A stretch of 64,000 bases of DNA from positions 310,001-374,000 of the forward strand of contig NZ_CANMSS010000001.1 of the NCBI RefSeq assembly GCF_947500695.1. The letters are read 5' to 3'. This stretch comes from an uncultured Pseudoteredinibacter sp. (lineage in GTDB: Bacteria > Pseudomonadota > Gammaproteobacteria > Pseudomonadales > Cellvibrionaceae). The translations under genes and the position numbers were made by a program. Under the pieces are notes generated by a model. The model searched no databases, had not been told where the DNA came from, and saw only the letters and a program-made list of their open reading frames with translations. Below are positions 9,401 through 18,332 of the stretch, piece by piece; within the stretch, counting starts at the first letter, position 1; each line of letters begins with the position of its first letter.

Positions 9401-11358
9401 TCCAAAAAGAAGACTTCAATGTCATTGCCGTTGGTGATATGGCTGGTGATGTATTTGGTAATGGTATGTTGTTATCGGAGCATATTGCTCTGCAGGCGGC
9501 GTTTAACCATTTACATATTTTTATCGACCCCACTCCCGATGTGGCGGCCAGCTTTATTGAGCGTAAGCGATTATTTGAGCTACCGCGCTCTAGCTGGGCA
9601 GATTATGAAAAGGATCTGATCTCTGCAGGTGGTGGTGTATTTGATCGCTCCGCAAAGTCCATCAAGATAACGCCGCAGATGCAAAAGGCTTTCGATATTA
9701 AAGAAAGCTACATGACGCCAACCGATCTTATTAACGCTTTGTTAAAAGCGCCCGTAGATTTGATTTGGAATGGCGGTATTGGTACCTATGTCAAAGGTAG
9801 TACCGAAAGCCATGCTGAAGTGGGTGATAAGGCAAATGACGGCCTGCGAGTGAATGGTGGTGAATTACGTTGTAAGGTCTTTGGTGAAGGTGGCAACCTA
9901 GGTTTAACCCAGCTAGGGCGTATGGAGTATGCGCGTAATGGTGGTGCCTGTAACACCGACTTTATTGATAATGCGGCCGGCGTGGACTGCTCTGACCACG
10001 AAGTAAATATTAAGATTTTGCTGGATGATTTGGTCTCGAATGGCGACATGACCAGCAAGCAGCGAAACCAATTGTTGGCCGAAATGACCGATGCCGTTTC
10101 GGATTTGGTATTGAGTAATAATTATCGCCAAACTCAGGCCATTAGCCTGGCCGAATACCAAACGATTTCTCGCATGGGGGAGTACCGTCGTCTGATTAAC
10201 CGCTTGGAATCCGAAGGTCGATTGGTACGTGAGCTAGAAAACTTACCGCCAGAAGATGTCTTGCAAGAGCGCCAGGGGCAGGGCGAAGGGCTTACTCGTC
10301 CCGAGCTTTCGGTGCTGATTTCTTACGTCAAGGTTGCCTTAAAAGAGTTATTGGCCGACTCTGATATTGCCGAAGACGAATATATGGAAGCGGCGATTGA
10401 AAATGCTTTCCCGCAAACTTTGCGTGAAAACTTTAAAGAGCAAATCTATAACCACCGTCTGCGCCGCGAGATCATTGCTACTCAGGTAGCCAATGATATG
10501 GTCAATAATATGGGGATCACCTTTACCCATCGCTTAATGGAAGCAACGGGATCTGATGCCGGGCAGGTGGCTAAAGCTTATGTAGCCGCACGTGATATTT
10601 ATCGTTTACAGGATTACCGCCAGCAGGTAGCGGAGCTCGATTTTGTGGTTCCAGCCAATATGCAGTTTGAGTTGCTGGACAATATGAACCGACGTGTTCG
10701 TCGTGCCGCGCGCTGGTTGCTAAGACATCGCCGAAGCCGCTTGAACCCCGGGCAAGAAGTACAAGAATTTGCGGGCAACTTTAGCGATATCATCACGGCC
10801 CTGCCTACGGTGATGAGCGGTGATGCTTTAAGTGAATGGCAGGAGCGACGTTCCGAGCTGGAAGCAGCTGGTGTTCCGGAAGTTCTGGCGGGTGATGCAG
10901 CGATTCGAGCTAATCTATACTCTGGTTTGGATTTGGTGGATGCATTATCCACCAGTGGTGCAGCGGCCGCACAGATCGCTGATGTCTATTTCCGCCTCGG
11001 CGAGCATTTAGGTTTGCATGATGTTGCACGTCGAATCCAAGAGGTAAAGCCGGATAATTACTGGCAGGCCATGGCTCGCGAATCATTTATGGATGATTTG
11101 GAGCAGCAAATGCGCAGTTTGGCGGTTTCCTTTATTCGCCTAAGCCCTGAAGATATGCCTTTGGAAGATGTGCTTAGCCTTTGGGATGAAGAGCATCGAG
11201 TATTGGTTGATCGCTGGAAAGATATGATCAGTGAGCTTCAAAATACCAGCTCTGCAGATTTTGCGATGTTCTCTGTTGCGCTACGTGAGTTATTGGATCT
11301 TGCGCAAGCCAGCGAACACTGTGAAACTTTGTTGAAGTGTGACATCGAAGAAGCTTAA
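6490..11358 (+). CDS. gdhB: NAD-specific glutamate dehydrogenase, large (180 kDa) class
   Basis: 1622 residues, the expected length for the L-GDH180 class. It catalyses oxidative deamination of glutamate to 2-oxoglutarate with NAD and feeds amino-acid carbon to the TCA cycle. A long N-terminal region with ACT-like sensing modules (residues about 1-700) precedes the catalytic core, where GGLRWSDRLEDYRTEVLGLV and VPAGAKGGFV (about 808-852) carry the substrate-binding lysines and AVGDMAGDVFGNGMLLS (about 977-995) forms part of the NAD domain. A helical C-terminal domain follows. The ATG at 6490 has only a weak ribosome-binding site, but the N-terminus reads well from there. In pseudomonads the orthologue responds to arginine and is allosterically regulated. 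Here it is divergent from moxR, an arrangement I recall from P. aeruginosa. Confidence 0.96.
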   Translation: MSVLTIHDKASFIDQMTQAIMAHHRGEEAQALIDFVALFYDQYPVTELNGRKVSDVYGANFANWHFVQEKPSKRAKVRVYNPTLEQDGWLSSHTIVSVMHNDMPFLVDSIRMEMNRRNIAIHSVKSTIAFVQRDAAGNIETFRPAQGEPAQNEQREALVYLEVNRLIDDSALQDLQHCLEDILGDVETVVSDYSPLTDQLNHVTTELKKADSDYDHEGLREASEFLAWLNNHFTFLGYSEYDLVGEGEGRRLEENKSKRLGLFRRHGKLNTSLDWQDFNPGMQAFYTTAQLISFSKSSMRSRVHRNAYSDYVVVKRFDEDGHACGESRFIGLFTSEVYTQSPTQIPLIRQKIDEIVDNSGLLPGSHSFRMFNLVIESMPRDELFQSTIADLSETVTGVAHINERRMVRLFMRQDAYGKFVSCLVYVPRDMFSTRVRHSIQKVISEAIGAIEYEFTTHFSESTLARVHMVFKVDPATPLSYDKRSLEERIAELARSWDDHLLSSLSDNYGEGVGHQLYEEFEQAFSPAYQSAYDARTAVQDIDTLNKLKDASEIAMSFYQPIGSGKNDVRFKVFHLDELLELSDAIPVLERMGLRVIMEHPYRITRSSGQEVYLHDFNLHYDLPVEAEFNVVRDRFQEAFSAIWSGEAESDAFNRLIIGANLSWREVAILRAYARYMKQTRFASSQTFIANTLSNHTSIAKQLVSLFAAYFEPDNRADASLIEAAILESLDDVANLNEDRVIRRYLDLMRGTLRTNYYQSEEASDQHKSYISFKFSPRDIADIPEPRPMFEIFVYSPRVEGVHLRGGKVARGGLRWSDRLEDYRTEVLGLVKAQQVKNSVIVPAGAKGGFVAKRPPTEGGREAFLTEGVECYKIFIQGLLDVTDNLVDGDIVPPNNVVRRDEDDPYLVVAADKGTATFSDIANEISIRYGHWLGDAFASGGSQGYDHKGMGITAKGAWVSVQRHFKEKGVDVQKEDFNVIAVGDMAGDVFGNGMLLSEHIALQAAFNHLHIFIDPTPDVAASFIERKRLFELPRSSWADYEKDLISAGGGVFDRSAKSIKITPQMQKAFDIKESYMTPTDLINALLKAPVDLIWNGGIGTYVKGSTESHAEVGDKANDGLRVNGGELRCKVFGEGGNLGLTQLGRMEYARNGGACNTDFIDNAAGVDCSDHEVNIKILLDDLVSNGDMTSKQRNQLLAEMTDAVSDLVLSNNYRQTQAISLAEYQTISRMGEYRRLINRLESEGRLVRELENLPPEDVLQERQGQGEGLTRPELSVLISYVKVALKELLADSDIAEDEYMEAAIENAFPQTLRENFKEQIYNHRLRREIIATQVANDMVNNMGITFTHRLMEATGSDAGQVAKAYVAARDIYRLQDYRQQVAELDFVVPANMQFELLDNMNRRVRRAARWLLRHRRSRLNPGQEVQEFAGNFSDIITALPTVMSGDALSEWQERRSELEAAGVPEVLAGDAAIRANLYSGLDLVDALSTSGAAAAQIADVYFRLGEHLGLHDVARRIQEVKPDNYWQAMARESFMDDLEQQMRSLAVSFIRLSPEDMPLEDVLSLWDEEHRVLVDRWKDMISELQNTSSADFAMFSVALRELLDLAQASEHCETLLKCDIEEA

Positions 11359-11484
11359 TGCGAGTAAAACCACAGGGGCTTAAGTCAGTGTACTAAGTCT
11401 CTGTTGTTTGAGCTTTATTGTTTGGCTTTTGGCTGACTCAATTGTTTGAAGTCCTATTTCTTTTGTTATTAACATTTTAGCACC

Positions 11485-11712
11485 ATGGCTGTGAATTTTC
11501 TGATTGTGGATCTTTCTATTTCCGCAGAGGAATATCAAAAACTCTATCGCTTTGCGATACGGGATGTGCATGCTCGCAGTCGTGATGGCCGCCGGGTGCG
11601 ATTCCCTGTTAATGTCTTACGGCCCTATGTTGGGCATAACGGTATCCAGGGTTCTTTCCGCATAAGCTTTGATCAAAATCATCGTTTGGCGAGCTTCGAT
11701 AGGTTGGTTTGA
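11485..11712 (+). CDS. DUF2835 family small protein
   Basis: 75 residues. The pattern of an N-terminal beta strand, an YxxLYR...VHARSRDGRRVRFPVNVLRPYV core and a GIQGSFRISFD end matches DUF2835, a small gammaproteobacterial family often found between gdhB and pyrD or next to moxR. No function is known. There is no signal peptide or membrane helix. The basic charge and RSRDGRR patch might suggest nucleic-acid contact, but this is only a guess. The start ATG at 11485 follows a poor Shine-Dalgarno sequence. The gene is 126 bases after gdhB and 101 bases before pyrD, so it may be transcribed alone. Confidence 0.8.
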   Translation: MAVNFLIVDLSISAEEYQKLYRFAIRDVHARSRDGRRVRFPVNVLRPYVGHNGIQGSFRISFDQNHRLASFDRLV

Positions 11713-11813
11713 AGTTGTAGATCGAACCTATCCCTTGTCATGGCTTTTAGAAGGGGCTGCGTGAATCTATGATGGCTGCTAAAATAGCGTCAATATGATT
11801 TAGGAGCGCCCAC

Positions 11814-12842
11814 ATGTATTCATTATTGCGTAAATGCCTCTTTGCTCTAGACCCTGAGTATTCCCATGAGCTCAGTTTAGATTGTCTAGGAGCAGCGTCT
11901 CGATTAAACCTCTTAGATAAGTTTGTTACTGCACCGGCGAATAATCCCGTTGAGCTATTTGGAATGACCTTCCCTAATCCAGTGGGTTTAGCTGCGGGTT
12001 TGGATAAAAATGGTGATTATTTCAATGCACTTGGGCAGTTGGGCTTTGGTTTTGTGGAGATTGGAACCATTACCCCACGCCCGCAGGCGGGAAACCCTAA
12101 GCCACGTTTATTTCGTCTAGAAGAAGAAAAAGCGATTATCAATCGAATGGGCTTTAACAATAAGGGCGTTGATTACTTAGTTGAGCAGGTTAAAAAGCGT
12201 CAATTTGACGGTATTTTAGGTATCAATATTGGCAAAAACAAAGACACCGCTGAAGAGGATGCTCTTTCAGACTACCGTATTTGTTTAGAAAAAGCCTATA
12301 GCCTTGCTGATTACATTACGGTGAATATTTCTTCTCCCAATACCCCTGGCTTACGGGACTTGCAGTTTGGCGATAACCTTAAGCATTTATTGGAAGGCTT
12401 AAAAGAAAGCCAACAACAGCTAAGTGTGCAGCATGATCGCAAGGTGCCTATCTTGGTGAAAATCGCGCCTGATATGGATGACGAGGCGGTTGTTTCGGTG
12501 GCTGAAACCATCAAGGGCGCCGAAATGGAGGGAGTGATTGCAACCAACACTACCATTACCCGCGATGGCGTTGAAAGTAGTGCCTTTAGAGATGAAGCGG
12601 GTGGCCTTAGTGGCTCACCACTGACAGATAAAAGCACCGAGATCATCGCCAAACTCTACCAAGAGCTAGGCGACGACACGCCTATTATTGGTGTTGGTGG
12701 TATTGACTCAGCGGCGGCAGCTATCGCCAAGTTAGAGGCGGGCGCGAAGTTATTACAGATCTACTCCAGCTTTATTTATCAAGGACCTCAGCTGATTAGG
12801 GATGTGGCGGATGCCTATCAGAGTTTTCAGGGGCGTAAATAA
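11814..12842 (+). CDS. pyrD: Dihydroorotate dehydrogenase (quinone), class 2
   Basis: 342 residues, normal for membrane-associated class 2 enzymes that oxidise dihydroorotate to orotate with FMN and pass electrons to quinone in pyrimidine synthesis. Visible motifs are FPNPVGLAAGLDKNG near the N-terminus, the active-site loop NISSPNTPGL containing the catalytic serine, and IIGVGGIDSAAAA near the FMN phosphate site. The amphipathic N-terminal helix (MYSLLRKCLFALDPE) that docks on the membrane is present. The start has a good TAGGAG ribosome-binding site 8 bases upstream. It converges with rmf, with a spacer carrying repeats and minus-strand terminators. Confidence 0.97.
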   Translation: MYSLLRKCLFALDPEYSHELSLDCLGAASRLNLLDKFVTAPANNPVELFGMTFPNPVGLAAGLDKNGDYFNALGQLGFGFVEIGTITPRPQAGNPKPRLFRLEEEKAIINRMGFNNKGVDYLVEQVKKRQFDGILGINIGKNKDTAEEDALSDYRICLEKAYSLADYITVNISSPNTPGLRDLQFGDNLKHLLEGLKESQQQLSVQHDRKVPILVKIAPDMDDEAVVSVAETIKGAEMEGVIATNTTITRDGVESSAFRDEAGGLSGSPLTDKSTEIIAKLYQELGDDTPIIGVGGIDSAAAAIAKLEAGAKLLQIYSSFIYQGPQLIRDVADAYQSFQGRK

Positions 12843-12863
12843 TCACGACTTTGCTATGGCGTT

Positions 12864-13000
12864 GTGAATGCCGAAAATGCAGGAGCAATTTGCGGCAGGT
12901 CGTCCAGGCCATATCCTGTTCCTGCGCCGTCCAGGCGCCCACAGGATACGAGCTACATGGATGTAGTGAATGCCTCAAATGCAGGAGCAATTTGCGGCAG
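12864..13000. repeat. Two 35-bp direct repeats flanking a nested hairpin (REP/BIME-like)
   Basis: Copy 1 (12864-12898) and copy 2 (12966-13000) share GTGAATGCC at the start and AAATGCAGGAGCAATTTGCG near the end. They differ only in the two bases just after the shared GTGAATGCC. Between them is a palindromic block: TATCCTGT (12912-12919) pairs with ACAGGATA (12941-12948), and inside it GCGCC (12924-12928) pairs with GGCGC (12934-12938). Two oriented units around a stable stem, placed in a 3' spacer, resemble repetitive extragenic elements. No further copy was noticed in this window, so multi-copy status is unproven. Confidence 0.6.
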
Positions 13001-13013
13001 CTCATCCTGAGCA

Positions 13014-13040
13014 TAAAAAAGCAAACGCCGGAGCGTTTGC
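13014..13040 (-). terminator. Rho-independent terminator (second of two behind rmf)
   Basis: GCAAACGC (13021-13028) and GCGTTTGC (13033-13040) form a perfect 8-bp stem with a CGGA loop. On the minus strand the stem is followed by six T residues (the A-run at 13015-13020). It would stop transcription coming from rmf before it enters the repeat region and pyrD. Confidence 0.6.
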
Positions 13041-13067
13041 TGAAAGGGGATGTGCTAGAGAGAAGAG

Positions 13068-13104
13068 AGAAAAAACTCAGCCGCTAAGATCATCGAAGCG
13101 GCTG
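13068..13104 (-). terminator. Rho-independent terminator of rmf
   Basis: CAGCCGCT (13078-13085) pairs with AGCGGCTG (13097-13104) in a perfect 8-bp GC-rich stem. On the minus strand it is followed by AGTTTTTTC. It begins 9 bases after the rmf stop codon, the expected place for the rmf transcript end. Confidence 0.8.
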
Positions 13105-13112
13105 TCTTACGT

Positions 13113-13316
13113 TTACATGTTGCTTATTTTTTGAGCTTGAGCCATTCGGTTGAAGCCGTTCCAGTGGTCTTCGCGACCTTCACGCCATCCGTTAATCCAA
13201 TGTTGTCGAGCTGGGCTGTTTTCATGCGGGCAGCTGCTTCGTGATTTTTCTTCAATACCGGCCTGATAGCCTTTGTTAAACGCTCGGTTAAATGGATCGC
13301 GCTTGCTTCGTTTCAT
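13113..13316 (-). CDS. rmf: Ribosome modulation factor
   Basis: 67 residues from the ATG at 13316. MKRSKRDPFNRAFNKGYQAG and the C-terminal INGWREGREDHW match RMF, which binds the 30S subunit near the anti-Shine-Dalgarno region and drives 100S ribosome dimer formation in stationary phase. A longer reading frame begins at a GTG (13328), but that codon overlaps the GAGGTG ribosome-binding site, which sits 9 bases before the ATG. The ATG is therefore chosen. The gene is convergent with pyrD and followed by two terminators. Family regulation by ppGpp or growth phase is known in E. coli; no operator could be read here. Confidence 0.93.
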   Translation of the reverse strand: MKRSKRDPFNRAFNKGYQAGIEEKSRSSCPHENSPARQHWINGWREGREDHWNGFNRMAQAQKISNM

Positions 13317-13889
13317 TATATTAATCACCTCATACTTGTTTTAAATACTGCGATGAGTCATCACAGTTGTCGTTCCGAGAGAGAAGGGGGGCTCCTGTTG
13401 AATAATGAATTGATGTATTGATTTAGTGGCTGCTACCAGCGAACTCCTCATTGCTCAAAATTTTGAAGGCTCTATATGACGGCGGGTTTCCCGCTGCATA
13501 TCTCCTGGGAAAGGCCCAAGGCCTGATCCAGCCAGATCTTGTTTGTGGCTGAACAACTAGTAAAGCAAAAAGCAGCTTGGCTGCAAACGGTTAATTTCTT
13601 ATATAACGATTCTTCAACCTAATTTTTGGCTATAGGGATTTTGGTGCCTAGGGTAATATTTGCTCATTATCGGCGACGTTTGCGATATTTAAGCTGTATT
13701 TTGTTAAATTTTAGCAAAGCGCATGCGTGCCTGAATTGTTACCAGGGACTACCCCGTGTCAGAAAGTGACAGTAGTGGCACGCCTTGTCTTCATTTCGCT
13801 GCTCACTTACGTGGTATTTGCCTGCTAATCACGGGATAATAGGCGGCTTGGCTTCGAAACGGGGCCTTCGATGTATTAAAGGTATTTAA
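13317..13889. other. Gene-free region between rmf and rlmKL
   Basis: 573 bases that must contain the minus-strand rmf promoter and the plus-strand rlmKL promoter. Several small GC hairpins are visible (GCGGGTTTCCCGC near 13480, GCAGCTTGGCTGC near 13570), as is a palindrome-like GTGTCAGAAAGTGACAG near 13757. No open frame with a ribosome-binding site was found. A small RNA is possible but not supported by a recognised family or a terminator. Confidence 0.5.
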
Positions 13890-16208
13890 GTGACAGAAAA
13901 ACACTCTGGGCGCGATCGCCAAAATAGTTCTGCAAAGCGCAGTCCGAAGCCATCATTAAGCGAGCAATTCGCTTTTTTTGCTACCTGTGCCAAAGGGCTA
14001 GAGGAGCTGTTACAGGCTGAAATCGAAGCGCTTGGTGCTGGCCCGGCCAAACAGACGGTGGCCGGTGTATATTTCGGCGAGTTGGCTGATCGAGACAGTT
14101 TAGAGAAAGCTTATAAGGTATGTCTTTGGTCGCGCCTGGCGAACAAAATCTTATTGCCCCTTGCGACCTTAAACGCAAATAGCGCTGAAGCGATGTACCG
14201 CGATGCCATTGAAATACCCTGGGAGGAATATTTGGCTCCTAACGGCAGCCTACTTGTCGACTTTGTGGGTACCGATAGGATTATTAATAACAGCCAGTTT
14301 GGTGCCCTCAAAATTAAAGATGCGATTGTTGATCGTCTGCGTGAAATATTTGGCTCTCGCCCTTCGGTTAGCAAGCAATTCCCAGACCTACGAATAAATG
14401 CCCGATTGCATCGTGGCAAGGTTGCCTTGAGCTTGGATATGTCAGGCGAAAGCTTGCACCGCCGAGGCTATCGCACCCAGCAAGGCCTGGCGCCATTGAA
14501 AGAAAATTTGGCGGCGGCTATTTTGATGCGAGCTGGCTGGCCTAAAATGCTCGAAGAGGCTAGAGAGAATAACACTACCGAGAGTTTGGGCTTGCTTGAC
14601 CCAATGTGTGGTTCCGGCACCATTCTTTTAGAGGCGGCCTTGATGGCGGCTGATATCGCTCCCGGCATCGCCAGATCCGCTTTTGGTTTTGAAACTTGGC
14701 GCAATCATCAAAATGATGTTTGGCTGGATATTCGAGAAGATGCCTTAAAAAGGCGTCAGCAGGGTTTAGCTAAAGCTATGCCCAAGATGATTGGCTTTGA
14801 TCAAGACAGCAAGGTGCTAAGAGCGGCAAAATCAAATGCCCAGCGTGCCAAGCTAGATCGCTATGTTAGCTTTTCTACCCAAAGTGTTGCGCATTTAGAA
14901 TCGGATCAACTGCAGGGTATAGAAAAAGGGCTGCTTTTGAGTAATCCACCATACGGTGAGCGCTTGGGTGAAGTGGAGCAATTGGGTGAGCTTTATCGTA
15001 GCTTGGGTGACAAGCTAAAATCCTGTTGCGAAGGTTGGGCTTGCGGAATCTTTACCGGAAACCCAGAGCTTGGCAAAACTATGGGTATCCGTGCCCACAA
15101 ACGCTACAAGCTTTTTAATGGCCCATTGGCCAGTGAGTTGCTGCTGATTAATGTAGAGCAAAGTCAGTTCGTTAATGCGCCGCCCAAGGAAATTGCCGCC
15201 CAAAAAGTTGAATTGCAAGACGGTGTGTTTTACAAGCCCCAGGCTGAATCAGAGCTCAGCGAAGGCGCTGTGATGGTACTCAATCGCATGCGCAAAAATC
15301 TAAAGTCCTTGCGTAAATGGGCAAAGAACAGCGAGATCGATTGCTTTCGGGTTTATGACGCTGATATTCCCGAGTACTCAGCGGCCATTGATGTCTATGG
15401 TGAGCACTGGCATGTTCAAGAATACCAAGCGCCACGCTCTATCGATGAGCAAAAAGCCCAGCAACGCTTTCAAGAAATAGTCGATGCGCTAGTTAGCGGC
15501 TTCGAGCTTAGGGATGATCAACTCTTTGTAAAACAGCGTCGCCGCCAAAGTGGTAAAAAACAGTATGAGACTCAGCGTGATCGTGCTGCCGAGCAGCGTG
15601 CAAAGTTGATTGTAAAAGAGGGTAGTGCCAAGCTAGCCGTTAATCTATGGGATTATCTCGATAGCGGTGTCTTTTTGGATCATCGCTTGGTGCGCAAAAA
15701 AGTTGCAGAGCTAGCCTACGGTAAGCGCCTGCTAAATCTATTTTGCTACACTGCAACCGCGACTGTGCAAGCTGCAATGGCTGGCGCCAGCTCGTCTGTA
15801 AGTGTGGATATGTCGCGTACCTATATTGATTGGGCGGCTGAAAACTTTGAGTTGAATAATATTTCCACTAAGCGCCACGAGTTGCTGCAAGAAGATTGTT
15901 TTGCATATTTGAATCAATGCCGAGAGGCTTTTGATGTCATTATGTTGGACCCGCCTAGCTTTTCTAACTCAAAACGCATGAGTAAGGTTTTGGATATCCA
16001 GCAAGATCACGTTGCACTTGTTAAGCGTTGTATGGACTTATTAAAGCCTGGCGGTGTGTTGGTGTTTTCCAATAATCTTCGTAGTTTTAAGTTGGACTAC
16101 GAAGCTTTGGAGAAATATCAGATCAAAGACTTTTCTGCAGCGTCTATCGATAAAGACTTTCAGCGCAACCCTAAGATTCATCAGTGTTGGTTGATCGAAG
16201 CGAAGTAA
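13890..16208 (+). CDS. rlmL: 23S rRNA methyltransferase RlmKL (m2G2445 and m7G2069)
   Basis: 772 residues in the bifunctional RlmKL layout. It has an N-terminal THUMP RNA-binding domain (about 55-170), the RlmL methylase with a DPMCGSGTILLEAA SAM-binding loop (near 237) and catalytic NPPYGER (near 351), and a C-terminal RlmK methylase with NLFCYTATATVQAA and LDPPSFSNSKRM (near 686). It modifies two guanines of the peptidyl-transferase part of 23S rRNA. The start is GTG at 13890, because AAAGG sits 8 bases upstream and the nearby ATG runs straight into a stop. The N-terminal 25 residues are basic and probably unstructured. The gene order pyrD-rmf-rlmKL is shared with pseudomonads. Confidence 0.95.
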   Translation: MTEKHSGRDRQNSSAKRSPKPSLSEQFAFFATCAKGLEELLQAEIEALGAGPAKQTVAGVYFGELADRDSLEKAYKVCLWSRLANKILLPLATLNANSAEAMYRDAIEIPWEEYLAPNGSLLVDFVGTDRIINNSQFGALKIKDAIVDRLREIFGSRPSVSKQFPDLRINARLHRGKVALSLDMSGESLHRRGYRTQQGLAPLKENLAAAILMRAGWPKMLEEARENNTTESLGLLDPMCGSGTILLEAALMAADIAPGIARSAFGFETWRNHQNDVWLDIREDALKRRQQGLAKAMPKMIGFDQDSKVLRAAKSNAQRAKLDRYVSFSTQSVAHLESDQLQGIEKGLLLSNPPYGERLGEVEQLGELYRSLGDKLKSCCEGWACGIFTGNPELGKTMGIRAHKRYKLFNGPLASELLLINVEQSQFVNAPPKEIAAQKVELQDGVFYKPQAESELSEGAVMVLNRMRKNLKSLRKWAKNSEIDCFRVYDADIPEYSAAIDVYGEHWHVQEYQAPRSIDEQKAQQRFQEIVDALVSGFELRDDQLFVKQRRRQSGKKQYETQRDRAAEQRAKLIVKEGSAKLAVNLWDYLDSGVFLDHRLVRKKVAELAYGKRLLNLFCYTATATVQAAMAGASSSVSVDMSRTYIDWAAENFELNNISTKRHELLQEDCFAYLNQCREAFDVIMLDPPSFSNSKRMSKVLDIQQDHVALVKRCMDLLKPGGVLVFSNNLRSFKLDYEALEKYQIKDFSAASIDKDFQRNPKIHQCWLIEAK

Positions 16209-16258
16209 CAGAAGTGAAGTACCAGAAGTGAAATAACTACAGAAGTTTTAAAAGGCTC

Positions 16259-18250
16259 ATGGCAAAAGAATTTCAAATTGAATCCAATTATCAACCTGCT
16301 GGTGATCAGCCAGCGGCTATTGCCGGTTTGGTGCAGGGTGTTGAGGATGGTTTATCCCATCAAACTCTGTTGGGGGTAACAGGCTCTGGTAAAACCTTTA
16401 CTGTGGCCAATGTGATCGCCCAATTGGGTAAGCCAACCATGATTATGGCTCACAACAAAACCTTGGCGGCGCAGCTGTATGGTGAGCTGAAAGAATTCTT
16501 TCCCAATAATGCTGTAGAGTATTTCGTTTCCTATTACGATTATTATCAGCCTGAGGCCTATGTGCCGTCTTCAGATACCTTTATCGAAAAAGATGCCTCG
16601 GTCAATGAGCATATTGAGCAGATGCGTTTGTCAGCGACAAAGGCATTAATGGAGCGTCGAGATGCGATTATTGTGGCGACGGTATCGGCGATCTACGGCT
16701 TAGGTGATCCAGATGCCTACCTAAAGATGGTGCTGCATTTAACCCGTGGTGATGAAATCGATCAACGAGAGGTTCTACGCAAGCTCGCTGAATTGCAGTA
16801 CACCCGAAACGATGCCGATTTTAGGCGTGCCACCTATCGTGTGCGCGGTGATGTTATTGATATTTATCCGGCAGATTCTGATCGTGAAGCTTTACGGGTC
16901 GAGTTGTTTGACTCGGAAGTGGAGCAGCTTTCCCTATTTGACCCTTTAACCGGCGAAATTTTGTCGAAAGTACCGCGTTTCACCGTGTATCCAAAATCAC
17001 ATTATGTCACGCCAAGGCAGCGCATTTTGGATGCTGTCGAGTTGATTAAGGTGGAAGCCAAAGAGCGTCTGGCGCAATTGCGTGACAACAATAAATTGGT
17101 GGAAGCACAGCGTTTGGAGCAGCGGGTTAAATACGATGTTGAAATGATGCAAGAGCTTGGCTATTGCACGGGTATCGAAAACTATTCGCGCTATCTATCC
17201 GGTCGTCCGCCAGGGGATCCACCACCGACATTGTTTGATTACTTACCGGATGATGCTTTATTAGTTATCGACGAATCCCATGTCACAGTTCCGCAGATAG
17301 GTGCTATGTATAAGGGAGATCGTTCTCGCAAAGAAACCTTGGTGGAATACGGTTTTCGTTTGCCATCGGCGTTAGACAATCGCCCAATGCGATTTGAAGA
17401 GTGGGAGCATGCTTCACCTCAGGCCATCTTTGTTTCTGCGACACCGGGTAAATATGAAGATGAATATGCCGGACAAGTTGTCGAACAGGTAGTAAGACCG
17501 ACTGGTCTTTTAGACCCGATTTTGGAAGTGCGTCCAGCGCTTAATCAAGTAGATGATGTGCTGGGCGAAATCAAGCGAGTAACAGAGGGTAATGAGCGGG
17601 TCTTAATTACTACGCTCACTAAGCGTATGGCTGAGGATCTCACGGAGTATTTGGAAGAGCATGATGTTCGCGTGCGTTATCTCCATTCAGATATTGATAC
17701 TGTAGAGCGCGTAGAGATTATCCGTGATTTACGACTTGGTGAGTTTGATGTGCTTGTGGGGATCAACCTTTTGCGTGAAGGCTTAGATATGCCTGAGGTT
17801 TCTCTGGTGGCAATTTTGGATGCCGATAAAGAAGGTTTCTTACGCTCCGATCGCTCCTTAATCCAAACGATTGGTCGCGCGGCACGAAACGTAAACGGTA
17901 GAGCTATTCTGTATGCGGATCGTATTACGGGCTCCATGCAGCGAGCTATGGACGAGACCGAAAGGCGCCGTGAGAAGCAAATTGCTCATAACAAGAAGCA
18001 TGGTATTAAGCCACAAGGGATCGTTAAAAATATCTCTGACATAATGGAAGGCGCTCACATTCCTGGGCGCGCTAAAAAGCGGGATAAAGTTGCAGAGAAG
18101 GGTGCTAGCTACCAGTTGGAAAAAGGCCAGGATCCGTGGCAGCTCATTAAGACCCTTGAAGATAAAATGATGCAGCATGCCAAGGATCTCGAATTTGAGG
18201 ATGCCGCCAGGGTTAGAGACGAAATTCAAAAGCTAAAAGCCCAACTGTAA
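16259..18250 (+). CDS. uvrB: Excinuclease ABC subunit B
   Basis: 663 residues, typical UvrB length. It has Walker A GVTGSGKT (39-46), the damage-probing beta hairpin [12 protein letters not shown] (about 92-103), helicase motifs including [10 protein letters not shown] and QTIGRAARN, and the C-terminal UVR motif [20 protein letters not shown] that contacts UvrC. UvrB loads at DNA damage with UvrA and then recruits UvrC for dual incision. The start ATG follows AAAAGG. No LexA-type box was seen in the short 50-base upstream gap. That gap contains three spaced copies of CAGAAGT. Confidence 0.97.
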   Translation: MAKEFQIESNYQPAGDQPAAIAGLVQGVEDGLSHQTLLGVTGSGKTFTVANVIAQLGKPTMIMAHNKTLAAQLYGELKEFFPNNAVEYFVSYYDYYQPEAYVPSSDTFIEKDASVNEHIEQMRLSATKALMERRDAIIVATVSAIYGLGDPDAYLKMVLHLTRGDEIDQREVLRKLAELQYTRNDADFRRATYRVRGDVIDIYPADSDREALRVELFDSEVEQLSLFDPLTGEILSKVPRFTVYPKSHYVTPRQRILDAVELIKVEAKERLAQLRDNNKLVEAQRLEQRVKYDVEMMQELGYCTGIENYSRYLSGRPPGDPPPTLFDYLPDDALLVIDESHVTVPQIGAMYKGDRSRKETLVEYGFRLPSALDNRPMRFEEWEHASPQAIFVSATPGKYEDEYAGQVVEQVVRPTGLLDPILEVRPALNQVDDVLGEIKRVTEGNERVLITTLTKRMAEDLTEYLEEHDVRVRYLHSDIDTVERVEIIRDLRLGEFDVLVGINLLREGLDMPEVSLVAILDADKEGFLRSDRSLIQTIGRAARNVNGRAILYADRITGSMQRAMDETERRREKQIAHNKKHGIKPQGIVKNISDIMEGAHIPGRAKKRDKVAEKGASYQLEKGQDPWQLIKTLEDKMMQHAKDLEFEDAARVRDEIQKLKAQL

Positions 18251-18291
18251 AACTCGGCCTTTCACAATTAGTCGACAAAGCTCGCGCAAAG

Positions 18292-18320
18292 GTGACTTTG
18301 TTCTTAAACTCGACTAAAAT
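18292..18320 (+). promoter_or_regulatory. Putative sigma-70 promoter of the thiamine operon
   Basis: GTGACT (18292-18297, four of six matches to TTGACA) and TAAAAT (18315-18320, five of six matches to TATAAT) are separated by 17 bases. The predicted transcript start, near 18327, falls just before the first paired base of the TPP aptamer. Spacing and placement fit well, but this is a pattern match only. Confidence 0.5.
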
Positions 18321-18332
18321 GCTCGGGCTTTT

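Noticed and set aside
12851..13087. 78-codon plus-strand frame across the repeat region
   Set aside because: It runs through direct repeats and two terminator hairpins and gives a Cys/Arg-rich product with no start signal.
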